Below the pieces are notes generated by a model. The model was not told the DNA's origin, searched no databases, and saw only the letters and a list, made by a program, of their open reading frames with translations. Made by a program: the position numbers and the translations under genes. This document shows positions 44,425 to 53,322 of a DNA stretch of 64,000 nt, piece after piece. The stretch comes from Lapidilactobacillus gannanensis (GTDB lineage: Bacteria > Bacillota > Bacilli > Lactobacillales > Lactobacillaceae). Each line of letters opens with the position of its first letter. The first letter of the stretch is position 1. Location of the stretch: positions 1 through 64,000 of the forward strand of contig NZ_RHOT01000004.1 in NCBI RefSeq assembly GCF_003946675.1, in the 5' to 3' direction.

Positions 44425-46284
44425 ATGGGATTCTTCGATAGTTTGCGCAAAAAAGAAAAAAATGAACCAATAGAAAAAAAGGCCACTCAAGAAGTTGTTG
44501 TGAGCCAAATTCAAACGCCAGCACCAACGGCTGAAACCAAGCAAACTTTGCATGAGCAACGAACAGCAATTGAACAGCAATTAACTGATTTGGCGACTGA
44601 TTATCGCCATTTAAAAGGTCAATTAAAACTGAAAGTTTTTGCTGAAAAGGCCGAACAGCAACAAGGATTAAAACAGGCGCAACAGGAATTAGCATTATTG
44701 GCTGATCGCACCCAACAAACTGCCGCTCATATTCAAGAATTAAAAAACGCTGATGATTCAGCGGCAACGGCGGCAATTACTGATTTACAGCAGCAGCAAA
44801 CTGCTTTGCAAACCAAGATTGATCAGAGCCAAGCTCATCTCGATAGCCTCCAGCGTGAGCTAGATGACACTACCGAAGCTATTCGGAAAGTTATTTTAGC
44901 AATTGATCAGAACGAAAAACAAAGCGACGCCTTATCAACTGACATCAAGGCTGAAACTGATTTACAGAAAATGTATGAATTAATGAACCAACAAAAGCCA
45001 GAAGTTGATGACCTCTATCAAAAGAAGACTGTTTTAATCAGTACTCGCGAAGATCTCAATACAAAGATTACAGCCTTGGCTGCTCAGCGTGATCAAGCTG
45101 CTAACGAAACGGCTGAGTTGCACCAGCAACAAAGCAAACTAGCTCAGCAGCAACGGCAACAAGAAGCGACTTTACAGCAAGCACAAGAACAGCGGCAACG
45201 TGAGTTAACTGAGGCTCAGAACTATGCTGGTCGGCTTGAGCAAGAAACCAACCGTTCAAACCGTCGTGCCGAAAAACTCACCAAGAGTATCAAAGACTTA
45301 CAAGATCATATCCAGAGTCTCTTTGATAACCAATTTTTATTGCGCCCACTTACTTTGGACACTCAACGGCAATATGTTGTTTATACGCCAGCACTAACAT
45401 CCGAAAAGATGACCGTTCAATTAGCACTGTTACATTATTTGACTAAGCAATTAACAGTTGCACCTATGATTATTACCACCGATTATCAACAAAATGGTCA
45501 ACAAGCGCAGCTAGACCAACTGGCTCAAGCTGATTTACCACAAATTGAGATTACGAATCTTTACGCCCAATTACAAAGTAGCGGTGAAGATACTGCTCCC
45601 CAAGTTCAGTTGCCACAAAATGATAATTGGGTTCAAAAGGCCGACGTCGCTAACAATCGAACTTCAATTTTTGATAAAGATCAGCACTTATTAATGACGG
45701 TTCACTTGCAGCAAGGAAACATTAGTCAAATTGATTACTTTACTAATGGTAAAAAAGTTAAAACTAATCTTTATAATGCCAAAGGCCAATTATCAGCTCA
45801 TTATACTTTTGACGAGCATGAACGCTTGACCACAATCGATTATTACCGTTTAGACAATACCATTGTTTTAACGAAGACCTTTAATAAACAACAAGCCTTG
45901 GAAACAATTCAATTATTTGACGATCATGGCTTAGTCACTCATGTTTTTGCAACTGAAGACGAATTAATTACTTGGTGGTTGCAAGCATTGCTGGAAACTT
46001 TGGATCGCGAATATACTTTGATCGGCAGTCTAAATGTTAGCTACTATCCTACTTTAATGACGGCGCTACCGAAGTTAACAGTAATTCCTTTGTTGACTGG
46101 TTTGCCCCAACAACAAAAAGAACTGGTCACATTGCTCAAAGAACATCCACAACAAAGTCAATTTTTGGTTGGTGACGAACATGATTGGCAAGTACTTGCA
46201 GATAATACTGATCGTGATTTGGAAGTTGATGTTTTGCAAACAGCAGCTTTGGCTTTGCCACGTGATCTAACAACCACTGATTAG
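44425..46284 (+). CDS. Coiled-coil protein with C-terminal Gtf-like beta-repeat domain (unknown)
   Basis: A 619-residue cytoplasmic protein with no signal or membrane span. Residues about 30-300 form long Gln/Glu/Ala-rich coiled coil, after a basic amphipathic N-terminus (MGFFDSLRKKEKNEP). Residues about 395-560 show short tandem strands (TSIFDKDQHLLMTVHL, IDYFTNGKKVKTNLYNAKGQ, TIDYYRLDNTIVLTKTF), then FATEDELITWWLQALL and SLNVSYYPTL. These resemble the non-catalytic N-terminal domain of GtfA/TagE-like glycosyltransferases or accessory Sec proteins, but no catalytic domain follows. It may be a scaffold or chaperone in surface glycoprotein or wall-polymer handling. The function is not assigned. 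Confidence 0.7.
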   Translation: MGFFDSLRKKEKNEPIEKKATQEVVVSQIQTPAPTAETKQTLHEQRTAIEQQLTDLATDYRHLKGQLKLKVFAEKAEQQQGLKQAQQELALLADRTQQTAAHIQELKNADDSAATAAITDLQQQQTALQTKIDQSQAHLDSLQRELDDTTEAIRKVILAIDQNEKQSDALSTDIKAETDLQKMYELMNQQKPEVDDLYQKKTVLISTREDLNTKITALAAQRDQAANETAELHQQQSKLAQQQRQQEATLQQAQEQRQRELTEAQNYAGRLEQETNRSNRRAEKLTKSIKDLQDHIQSLFDNQFLLRPLTLDTQRQYVVYTPALTSEKMTVQLALLHYLTKQLTVAPMIITTDYQQNGQQAQLDQLAQADLPQIEITNLYAQLQSSGEDTAPQVQLPQNDNWVQKADVANNRTSIFDKDQHLLMTVHLQQGNISQIDYFTNGKKVKTNLYNAKGQLSAHYTFDEHERLTTIDYYRLDNTIVLTKTFNKQQALETIQLFDDHGLVTHVFATEDELITWWLQALLETLDREYTLIGSLNVSYYPTLMTALPKLTVIPLLTGLPQQQKELVTLLKEHPQQSQFLVGDEHDWQVLADNTDRDLEVDVLQTAALALPRDLTTTD

Positions 46285-46307
46285 GCGTCATTGATTTAAA
46301 TCTGGTT

Positions 46308-47128
46308 TTAGGCGGAATAGTACCAAGTCTTCCCCAATTTGGAGAGGTGGTTACTGGGCAATTTTGCGGACGCAAGCAGTGGATTAAATCTAAAGTTGGT
46401 TTTGGGCAAAATAGCGGACAACTCCGTTGCAGCCGGCGGGGTGCGGAACGCTGTGGGCATTGATTGAAGCTTATTGCTCCGCAACAATCTTCAATGCAAG
46501 CCTTATCCTAAGCGCTAAAGCGCCAAGGATAATTTCACTGCTACTCGCAGGCTCGGGCGCAAATTAAAACCATTGGCTGACAACCCGGCGACCTCCACTG
46601 CGTTTTGAATTAATTTGGTTCACTTTAGATTTAATCGATCTTAAGGCAGTGCTGACGGAACTAATTGTTGATTGCCCAGTTAACCACCAGATGAAACTAA
46701 CAGAATTAAGCACCACTGTAAGCCAACCAGCTTGCAATGAACTACAAAGCCTGTGTGACAATCTTTCGAGATGGAATTGAAAGATATCATACAGGCTATT
46801 TTTGTCTTATTATTCAACTATTACTTGTGAGCGAATTGAGTTGATCAATTCTACTAGAACTGTCTTAACCACGTAACAACAGTGGAAGTCACTAACTCAA
46901 CTCCAGACGGAATGGAGGGATCGGGTTGTCAGCCGCCAAATTATTCTTAGTGGCCGTGCCACTTAGAATAAGACTCGTATTTAAGACTTTGCAAAGCAAA
47001 GGCTTAAATCGATGTCGGCCGCGTTCCACAACCAGCAGCCCGCAATGCAGTCAAAACCAATTCTGTTTTAACAGCTTCACAGTTTTAGCTTTTTTGAACT
47101 TTGATTGGTAATTGCTACAATCAACCTC
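46308..47128 (+). repeat. Large intergenic hairpin element, copy R4
   Basis: Same plan as R2. Its arm GGTGGTTACTGGGCAATT (46346-46363) differs from R1/R2 at two places, and the far arm (ATTGCCCAGTTAACCACC, 46671-46688) differs at the matching places, so pairing is kept apart from one extra T. The 50-bp central hairpin is at 46748-46797, followed by one tail module. It lies between convergent genes. Confidence 0.9.
46748..46797. terminator. Central 50-bp hairpin of R4
   Basis: AGCCTGTGTGACAATCTTTC with GAAAGATATCATACAGGCT, then ATTTTTG. Terminator-like in both directions. Confidence 0.7.
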
Positions 47129-47136
47129 AGCCATTA

Positions 47137-47499
47137 TTACAAAGCCAACTGTTGTTGCAAATACTTCAACAACACCTGTGCTTGATTATCCTGTTGATCC
47201 TTAGCACCATATAAGAGCACCACATCGCCATTTTGTAATTGTGTTTCAACAGTCTTAACAAATTCCGGCATTGCTGGATTAGCCTTGATTTCTTGTAAGT
47301 AGCGAGTTTTAAACTCAGCAAATTTTGTTTCATCATGATTGAACCATTTTCGTAACTCCGTCGTTGGCGCAACCTCTTTGGCCCACTGATCCAATTGTGC
47401 TTTCACTTTAGAAATTCCTCGTGGCCACAAACGGTCTACCAAAATCCGATAGCTTCCTGGTTCTGGTGTATTTTGATAAATACGTGCTATTTTTAGCAT
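47137..47499 (-). CDS. DUF488 family protein
   Basis: A 120-residue DUF488 protein. Family blocks seen are DRLWPRGISKVKAQLDQWAKEVAPT (about 20-44), LRKWFNHD and the C-terminal VVLLYGAKDQQDNQA (about 97-111). The family is widespread and small, with no settled function. ATG 47499 is used because GGAGGAAT lies four bases before it; the upstream in-frame start at 47517 lacks a site. Convergent with the coiled-coil gene across R4. Confidence 0.88.
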   Translation of the reverse strand: MLKIARIYQNTPEPGSYRILVDRLWPRGISKVKAQLDQWAKEVAPTTELRKWFNHDETKFAEFKTRYLQEIKANPAMPEFVKTVETQLQNGDVVLLYGAKDQQDNQAQVLLKYLQQQLAL

Positions 47500-47659
47500 G
47501 ATTATTCCTCCAATCAAATACTGAAGTATACTAGACTTGTCTTATTATCTCGGAATGACTAGTTAATGACCTAATCGTCGACTCAGACTGTGGTAATATT
47601 TTTATATGACAAGTTCTGTAACTGCCCTAACAATTCCATCATAAAGGTTCGCTAAATAA

Positions 47660-48310
47660 ATGCAAACAATCCAGCATCCTACTATTTTAACGCCATCTTT
47701 TTTCGAAAAGTGTTCAACTTTAACAATTACCAGTGAGTTGCTCGGCAAATTATTAATCTATAACTCGCCTCAAGGGCAGGTAGGCGGCTACATCGTCGAA
47801 GCTGAAGCTTACTTAGGTCAAAAGGATCCTGGCGCTCACGCCTATCAAGGCCGACGTGTTCCTTCTAATGAGCCACTTTATGGTCAGCCTGGCACCATTT
47901 ATATTTATGCGATTCGGGGATTCTATGCTTTTGACGTGGTGACGCAAGCAGCTGAGGAACCACAAGGTATTCTCATTCGTGGTTTGGAGCCAGCCATTGG
48001 TATCGCACAAATGCAGCAAAATCGGCCCCAACAACCAGACTTCAATCTAACTAGTGGGCCAGGAAAACTGATGCAAGCTCTGAATATTCATGACACTAGT
48101 CTGAATCAATTAGACTTCCAAAGCAGCCCTTTAAAAATCATTGCCGACCAAGCGCGAACTCCTGCCAAAATCAATTTCAGTGAACGAATTGGCGTTCGCA
48201 CAAATAACGATTGGTCAGATCATTACCGTGCTTATGTTGCTGGTAACCCCTATGTTTCAAAAATGCGTAAGCGTGACTATGATCGGCAGCATTTTGGCTG
48301 GAAAAATTAA
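47660..48310 (+). CDS. 3-methyladenine DNA glycosylase (AAG/MPG family)
   Basis: A 216-residue base-excision repair enzyme that removes alkylated purines. Family motifs are IVEAEAYLGQKDPGAHAYQGR (about 41-61, with the catalytic Glu and the YLG/AHAY elements), GTIYIYAIRGFYAFDVVT (about 76-93, holding the intercalating region), GPGKLMQALNI (about 133-143) and RIGVRTNNDW near the end. Normal length. ATG at 47660; the ribosome site is weak. It stands alone between DUF488 (divergent) and the leader region of the sortase-like gene. Confidence 0.92.
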   Translation: MQTIQHPTILTPSFFEKCSTLTITSELLGKLLIYNSPQGQVGGYIVEAEAYLGQKDPGAHAYQGRRVPSNEPLYGQPGTIYIYAIRGFYAFDVVTQAAEEPQGILIRGLEPAIGIAQMQQNRPQQPDFNLTSGPGKLMQALNIHDTSLNQLDFQSSPLKIIADQARTPAKINFSERIGVRTNNDWSDHYRAYVAGNPYVSKMRKRDYDRQHFGWKN

Positions 48311-48453
48311 TCTTTTATCTCGAAAAATTGTTACACCGGCCTAGTTATTAACGACGCTTTGTTTTCTAATAATTGGAAAAGAATTAGCACATGTCAATTA
48401 GATAAAAAACAGCTAAAATGTAGAAAAATATTCTGATAATAAGTAAATATTAA

Positions 48454-48482
48454 TTGTAGGCAATCTAAAATCGTGGTATATT
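48454..48482 (+). promoter_or_regulatory. Promoter ahead of the structured leader
   Basis: TTGTAG (48454-48459), a 17-bp spacer, TATATT (48477-48482). It starts a transcript at about 48489, some 335 bp before the nearest downstream gene. Confidence 0.65.
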
Positions 48483-48488
48483 AACTTT

Positions 48489-48590
48489 TGGGGAAAGCGT
48501 ACGAGTTACATTACATTATGGTAAAAACTCCACGTAGCTAATGATGAAATTATTGGAGGGAATCTTTGACGGATTCCCTCTATTTATTTG
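48489..48590 (+). ncRNA. Candidate small RNA or terminated leader
   Basis: After the promoter the RNA can form a bulged stem (UACG-AGUU with AACU-cca-CGUA, 48500-48535) capped by a UUAC/GUAA hairpin. A nine-base perfect terminator stem follows (GAGGGAATC/GATTCCCTC, 48556-48580) with a U-rich tail. This gives a free RNA of about 100 nt or a regulated leader of the gene at 48826. AATGATGA (48541) is complementary to TCATCATT (about 48610), a possible alternative pairing. No known riboswitch class was matched. Confidence 0.45.
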
Positions 48591-48825
48591 CTTAAAATGT
48601 TTAAACAAATCATCATTGCCCCAATCCAGTTAAGGAAATGATCAACTAGAATCACCACCGTAAACAGCAACTAATGGGGAGATTAGCGTTTCGGTTTAAT
48701 TTCATGTATTGTGCTTCAAAATTATTGCTTACTGAGGGGTAAGTCGCCTAAATCTTTTGGGAGAAGATTTAGTAGCCAATAATAGCCAATTAACGCTTTT
48801 AGCGTATAAAAGGGAGCACAATACA

Positions 48826-49653
48826 TTGAAAACTAGCAAAAAGTTCCAAACAATTTCTTTATTGATCGCAAGTGTCGGATTATTAACAGCCTTGGCCATC
48901 AAGCCACAGGTTACTAAAATTGATGCCCAAGCAGATCCAGATAGCACCGTTTTATTATCAGCTAAGCAACAAGTTGCTTATCAGAAAACAACCACAAACA
49001 AATTAGTTAACAGCAAAGACAGTGCGCTACAGCATCAAGTAGAAATGAAGCGGGCGGCAGCTCAGGCAGCTGCTGCAGCTGCGAAACAGGCAACTGAAGA
49101 TGCTGCTAATCGCAAGGCACAAGAAGAAGCCGCTGCCACTACTAACAGTCAAGCTGCCAGCACAACAACTGACAGTACTGCTAGCAATGAAGCGACGACT
49201 TCCGAGCCCACTACAGCCACTGCCACCGTTAACCAGAATCAAACAACAGCAACAGTTGCAACGACTGCACAACAAGCTACTGCCGCACAACCAACTAATG
49301 GTTTAAATATTGCTGGTCAACATTTTGCCATCGGCGGTTCTTTCACTGCTACTTCTGGTAATGAAACAGTGCCAACTGATACAGTCTATCGTTGGTCTGT
49401 TATTCCATCAGTTATCTTAGTTGACGCTGGCTATGGTGCTGCCCACAATGCTGTTGTAAGTTTAGGCACTGGTAGCAGTGTCACTATCGACGGCGCACAA
49501 TTATCAGTTTCTGGTATTTACCAAGAAAACTGGTCAAGTTTGAATAGCAACATTGGTAGCACTATGAGCTTAATGAAACAACATCGGGCTGTTATCCAAA
49601 CTTGCATGTCTGCCAGTGACAATCCTTTGATTCGGTTAACTTTCTTGGATTAA
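48826..49653 (+). CDS. Secreted sortase-like protein with Ala/Thr-rich linker
   Basis: A 275-residue exported protein. The signal peptide (MKTSKKFQTISLLIASVGLL, cleavage near AQA) is followed by a Lys/Ala/Thr-rich low-complexity linker (about 60-165). The C-terminal domain (about 170-275) has features of a small sortase: a His in GYGAAHNAVVSLGTGSSVTI, then AVIQTCMSASDNPLIRLTF, placing Cys and Arg ten residues apart as in TLxTC...R motifs. The domain is shorter than usual, so enzymatic activity is uncertain. The TTG start at 48826 follows AGGGAG at nine bases; upstream in-frame starts lack a site and would bury the signal peptide. A strong terminator follows. Confidence 0.7.
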   Translation: MKTSKKFQTISLLIASVGLLTALAIKPQVTKIDAQADPDSTVLLSAKQQVAYQKTTTNKLVNSKDSALQHQVEMKRAAAQAAAAAAKQATEDAANRKAQEEAAATTNSQAASTTTDSTASNEATTSEPTTATATVNQNQTTATVATTAQQATAAQPTNGLNIAGQHFAIGGSFTATSGNETVPTDTVYRWSVIPSVILVDAGYGAAHNAVVSLGTGSSVTIDGAQLSVSGIYQENWSSLNSNIGSTMSLMKQHRAVIQTCMSASDNPLIRLTFLD

Positions 49654-49801
49654 GGCGTTTTTCATTCAGACCAGACGACCTAATTGGGGTCACGCTATTC
49701 CTAAGCTAATATCTATTATTTATTGTCCGTATTTAAACCATGACAATCAAATTTAATGGCCTCATTTAGGCATCAAAAGAAATTGAATCGTTAAGACCAA
49801 T

Positions 49802-49851
49802 AGTCTGTTTGACAATCTCTAGTTTTATCTAGAATAATTGTCAAACAGACT
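49802..49851. terminator. 50-bp terminator related to the R-element central hairpin
   Basis: Arms AGTCTGTTTGACAAT and ATTGTCAAACAGACT are perfect, with an inner CTAG-TTTTAT-CTAG stem and TTTTAATTT after it. Length (50 bp) and wording match the R1-R6 central hairpins, but none of the other modules is present: a solo copy. Confidence 0.85.
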
Positions 49852-50172
49852 TTTAATTTAATATCGGCCGTTTTTTAAATGCTCTGCTAATTTAATCGTC
49901 TCATTAGACAACTAGGGCCAGATAATTGGTGCTAATAGCCAAAATATTTCGATTTTTGGCAATCATATCCGGGTTTCCGGGGTTCATAAGAGTTTAACCG
50001 TCAGCTTCAAAGGCATCGTTAAAGCTGAGCGTGCTTGCTGGTCCTAACAACTTTTATCCCGCTATTTTCTGCTTGTTTTGTCAGAAGAACAACTTGACAG
50101 ATTGACGAGAAAAACGTTATCGCCTGTGTTAAGATGTAAGGGGAAAAAGATTTTTATGATGGAGGTTTTTTC

Positions 50173-51606
50173 ATGTCCGAACAAAACATTGAACGCGCAT
50201 GTACAACAATTTTAGTTGGTAAAAATGCCAGCATTGACGGTTCAGTAATGATTGCCCGCAATGATGACACTTTTCATGCTGTAGCACCACATCGTTTCTA
50301 TATGCACCCAGCCGTTCACGGTGAGAAGGGTCGTATTTTGAAGTCATATCTCAATGGCTTCCAAATGGAATTACCTGAAAATGGTTATCGTTACCCAGCC
50401 GTTCCTAACGTCGACTATAAGACTTTAGGCTATTACGACGAAAGTGGGATCAACGAAAAGAACGTGGCCATGAGCTGTACCGAAAGTACTTATGGTAACG
50501 AACGGACGTTAGCTTTTGACCCACTAGTTAAAGATGGTCTTGACGAAGACTGCATGCAAACTGCTGTCTTACCATATATTGACTCTGCAAAAGACGGGGT
50601 TAAATATTTAGGTTCATTAATCAAACGCTTTGGTTCACCTGCTGGTAACTCAGTTTTATTTGGTGACAAAGATGACGTTTGGTACATGGAAATCGTTACT
50701 GGTCATCATTGGGTTGCGCAACGGATTCCTGACGATGCTTATGTGATTGCAGCTAACCAAGTTGCCATCCAACAAGTTGACTTCAGTGACACTGACAACT
50801 TTATGTGGTCTGAGGGTATTCAAGAATTCGTCGAAGAACATCATCTAAATGTTGACCAAACAGGCTGGAATTTCCGCCACATTTTTGGTTCTTCAAACGA
50901 AAAAGACCGTCACTATAACACACCACGTGTTTGGTATGGCCAACATATCTTGAATCCAGAAATTGAACAAGATCCTGAAAGCAGTGAATTACCATTCATC
51001 TGCCGGACTAGCCATAAGATCTCACCTGATGATATTGAATATATCTTAGGTTCACACTACAACGAAACTAAATTTGATCCATTAAGCAAGGGCAATGAGG
51101 ATACTAAATATCGTTATCGTCCAATCGGCTTAAATCGGACCCAAAACTCTCACATTTTGCAATTACGGAATGATGTTCCTGAAGAATTTTCTGCTGTTAT
51201 GTGGTTAGCAATTGGTTATCCAACATTTACACCGTACATTCCATTCTTCACCAATGCCACTGATACTGACCCATCATTCAACAACACATCATTAACTTAT
51301 AACTTTGACGATGCTCATTGGTTGTATCGGTCATTGTCAGTTTTAGTTGAATCTAACTACAAGCATTTTGTCCAAGATGATTTAGATTACTTGAAAGAAT
51401 GCCGTCAAGAATTACGGGCTCAAGTTGCCAAAATCGATGCTGAAGCCAAGAACTACTCTGGCGAAGCTTTAACTGACTTCTTAACTAAGCAAAATTATGA
51501 AACCGTTAAATTAATGCGTGAAAAGGCAACTGACTTTATGGGTCGCTTGTATACTAAGGGCATTACTTTATCGCAATTGACATTCAATATGGATCGTAAT
51601 CTATAA
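50173..51606 (+). CDS. C69 family dipeptidase (PepD-like)
   Basis: A 477-residue peptidase of the C69 (N-terminal nucleophile) family, which hydrolyses dipeptides. The expected nucleophile is Cys in ERACTTILVGKNASIDGS (about residue 10), exposed after removal of a short propeptide. NDDTFHAVAPHRFY (about 29-42) and VAMSCTESTYGNERTLAFDP (about 97-116) are family blocks. The strong GGAGG site and the length agree with lactobacillar PepD proteins. A role in peptide nutrition or peptidoglycan-peptide turnover is inferred. It lies alone, followed by a short repeat. Confidence 0.93.
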   Translation: MSEQNIERACTTILVGKNASIDGSVMIARNDDTFHAVAPHRFYMHPAVHGEKGRILKSYLNGFQMELPENGYRYPAVPNVDYKTLGYYDESGINEKNVAMSCTESTYGNERTLAFDPLVKDGLDEDCMQTAVLPYIDSAKDGVKYLGSLIKRFGSPAGNSVLFGDKDDVWYMEIVTGHHWVAQRIPDDAYVIAANQVAIQQVDFSDTDNFMWSEGIQEFVEEHHLNVDQTGWNFRHIFGSSNEKDRHYNTPRVWYGQHILNPEIEQDPESSELPFICRTSHKISPDDIEYILGSHYNETKFDPLSKGNEDTKYRYRPIGLNRTQNSHILQLRNDVPEEFSAVMWLAIGYPTFTPYIPFFTNATDTDPSFNNTSLTYNFDDAHWLYRSLSVLVESNYKHFVQDDLDYLKECRQELRAQVAKIDAEAKNYSGEALTDFLTKQNYETVKLMREKATDFMGRLYTKGITLSQLTFNMDRNL

Positions 51607-51729
51607 TTATCAACTCTCCTGTTGAACAAGAAGTCTCGTCCTAGCATGGAATCAAAAATCATTCAGTCATATATTTAGGTTATTTCATTGGGGAGCGCTA
51701 ACAGCAAACCAAGAATCAAACCTAACGAA

Positions 51730-51908
51730 GAGTCTGGGACATAAGTCTATTCTCCAAAAAATAATACAAACTTTCGTTGCTGAAATTTGTTCTCAAAAGG
51801 CAACCGGTTCCGCTTAACGTAAAAATGCCGCGCAATTCTAACGAATTGTTCGGCATTTTTCGTTAATGCTCACCGACTGACCACCTTTTGTCACACTCGC
51901 TTTTTTAA
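51730..51908 (+). repeat. 180-bp intergenic repeat, copy 1
   Basis: Opens AGAGTCTGGGACATAAGTC, contains TTCTCAAAAGGCAACCGGTT and a 40-bp hairpin (51821-51860: AAAAATGCCG...CGGCATTTTT with inner CAATTC/GAATTG), and ends TTTTGTCACAC. Copies 2 and 3 are at 54810 and 60677, all in the same orientation. Confidence 0.88.
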
Positions 51909-51924
51909 AGCTTAATTTCAGATT

Positions 51925-51953
51925 TTGACAAAGTTTGCAGTTAAAAATAAAAT
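51925..51953 (+). promoter_or_regulatory. Promoter of the D-aspartate ligase gene
   Basis: TTGACA (51925-51930), exactly 17 bp, TAAAAT (51948-51953). This is close to consensus and gives an mRNA leader of about 85 nt. Confidence 0.75.
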
Positions 51954-52044
51954 TTTTACCTCATTTTCTGAAAAGTTTCACTTTAAATAGAATTTATAGT
52001 AAAATGAGTAATTGATACAGTTTTCTATTCCAAATTCCAACGAA

Positions 52045-53319
52045 ATGAAGTGTAAAATATTGACAACGCCAAAATTTACGCCGCTTCTTTTAGGTAGTGA
52101 CATTAATGTTTATGGTATGGCCCGGTCTTTTTACGAGCAATATGGTGAAAAGGTAAAAGCGGTTGCCGGCGTTCAATTTGCGCCGACACGTTATAGCAAG
52201 ATTATTGACATTGATTTGCGTCCCGGCTTCAATGAAGATCCAGTTTTCATTACTGAAATGCGCAAACTTGCTAAAGTTTATCAGAATCACTCTGAACCAG
52301 TTATTTTGGTTTCATGTAGTGATGGTTACACTGAGTTGATTGCTAAGCACAAAGAAGAACTCAGTAAAACTTTCGTCTGTCCTTATGTTGATTATGATTT
52401 ACTCAAACAGTTAAATAACAAAGAGCGCTTTTATGAAATTGCTGCAGAACATCATCTGCCTCATCCTGAAACTAAAATTATTACCAAGGACGATTACACT
52501 GCTGGCAATTTGGTTCAGCCGTTTAACTATCCGGTCGCTTTAAAACCAGCCAATAGTGTGGAATGGTTGGATATTCATTTTGAAGGACGTAAGAAAGCTT
52601 TCACGATTCACTCAGAAACAGAATTTCGCGATATTGTTGGTAAAATCTATGACAACGGCTACACTTCTCATTTGATTTTACAAGACTTTATTCCCGGCGA
52701 CGATTCCAATATGCGGGTGCTAAACGCCTACGTTGACCAACATCACCACGTTAAAATGATGTGTCTTGGTCATCCCTTATTGGAAGATCCGACACCTCAA
52801 GCAATTGGTAATTACGTTGCAATCATGCCGGACTATGACCAGACCATGTACGAAACCGTGCAGAAATTCTTAGAGGAAATCAACTACACTGGCTTTGCTA
52901 ATTTCGATTTAAAGTATGATAGCCGCGACCACCAATTCAAATTTTTTGAAATTAATTTACGTCAAGGCCGGAGCAGTTTCTATGTCACATTAAATGGTTA
53001 CAATTTGGCTCAATATTATGTCCGTGATTACGTACTTGATGATTTGGACCAAGCAGCAACAGTCTACGGTAATAAGAATAAAGCCCAGCATAAGCTTTGG
53101 CTCGGTGTTGCCGTCAAGACTTTCAAGAAATATGCAGTTGACAACGACGCCAAAAAAGCGGCTTTGGAATTAATCCGGCAGGAACGTTGGGGCAACACTT
53201 TATACTTCCACCAAGATCTTAATTTAAAGCGGCGGCTATTGTTAGGATATATGGATCATAACTATGTTAAGCGCTTTGCCAAGTATTATCAGATCAATAA
53301 AGGGCGCGATTTTCACTAA
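52045..53319 (+). CDS. D-aspartate ligase (Asl, ATP-grasp), peptidoglycan cross-bridge
   Basis: A 424-residue ATP-grasp enzyme that attaches D-aspartate to the lysine side chain of peptidoglycan precursors, giving the D-Asp/D-Asn bridge of lactobacilli, lactococci and Enterococcus faecium. It matches what is remembered of Aslfm: LLLGSDINVYGMARSF near the N-terminus, FNYPVALKPANSVEW (about 162), IPGDDSNMRVLNAYVD (about 212), MMCLGHPLLEDPTPQAIGNY (about 237) and KFFEINLRQGRSSFYVTLNG (about 300), the metal and ATP sites. ATG 52045 is chosen; an in-frame TTG at 52012 also lacks a clear ribosome site. An aspartate racemase gene is expected elsewhere. Confidence 0.88.
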   Translation: MKCKILTTPKFTPLLLGSDINVYGMARSFYEQYGEKVKAVAGVQFAPTRYSKIIDIDLRPGFNEDPVFITEMRKLAKVYQNHSEPVILVSCSDGYTELIAKHKEELSKTFVCPYVDYDLLKQLNNKERFYEIAAEHHLPHPETKIITKDDYTAGNLVQPFNYPVALKPANSVEWLDIHFEGRKKAFTIHSETEFRDIVGKIYDNGYTSHLILQDFIPGDDSNMRVLNAYVDQHHHVKMMCLGHPLLEDPTPQAIGNYVAIMPDYDQTMYETVQKFLEEINYTGFANFDLKYDSRDHQFKFFEINLRQGRSSFYVTLNGYNLAQYYVRDYVLDDLDQAATVYGNKNKAQHKLWLGVAVKTFKKYAVDNDAKKAALELIRQERWGNTLYFHQDLNLKRRLLLGYMDHNYVKRFAKYYQINKGRDFH

Positions 53320-53322
53320 TTG

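Noticed and set aside
48489..48780. c-di-AMP (ydaO) riboswitch before a wall-related gene
   Set aside because: The conserved ydaO sequence blocks are not present; only generic stems are seen.
48757..48825. Longer N-terminus for the sortase-like protein
   Set aside because: It would place 23 residues before the signal peptide; the TTG at 48826 has a well-placed AGGGAG.
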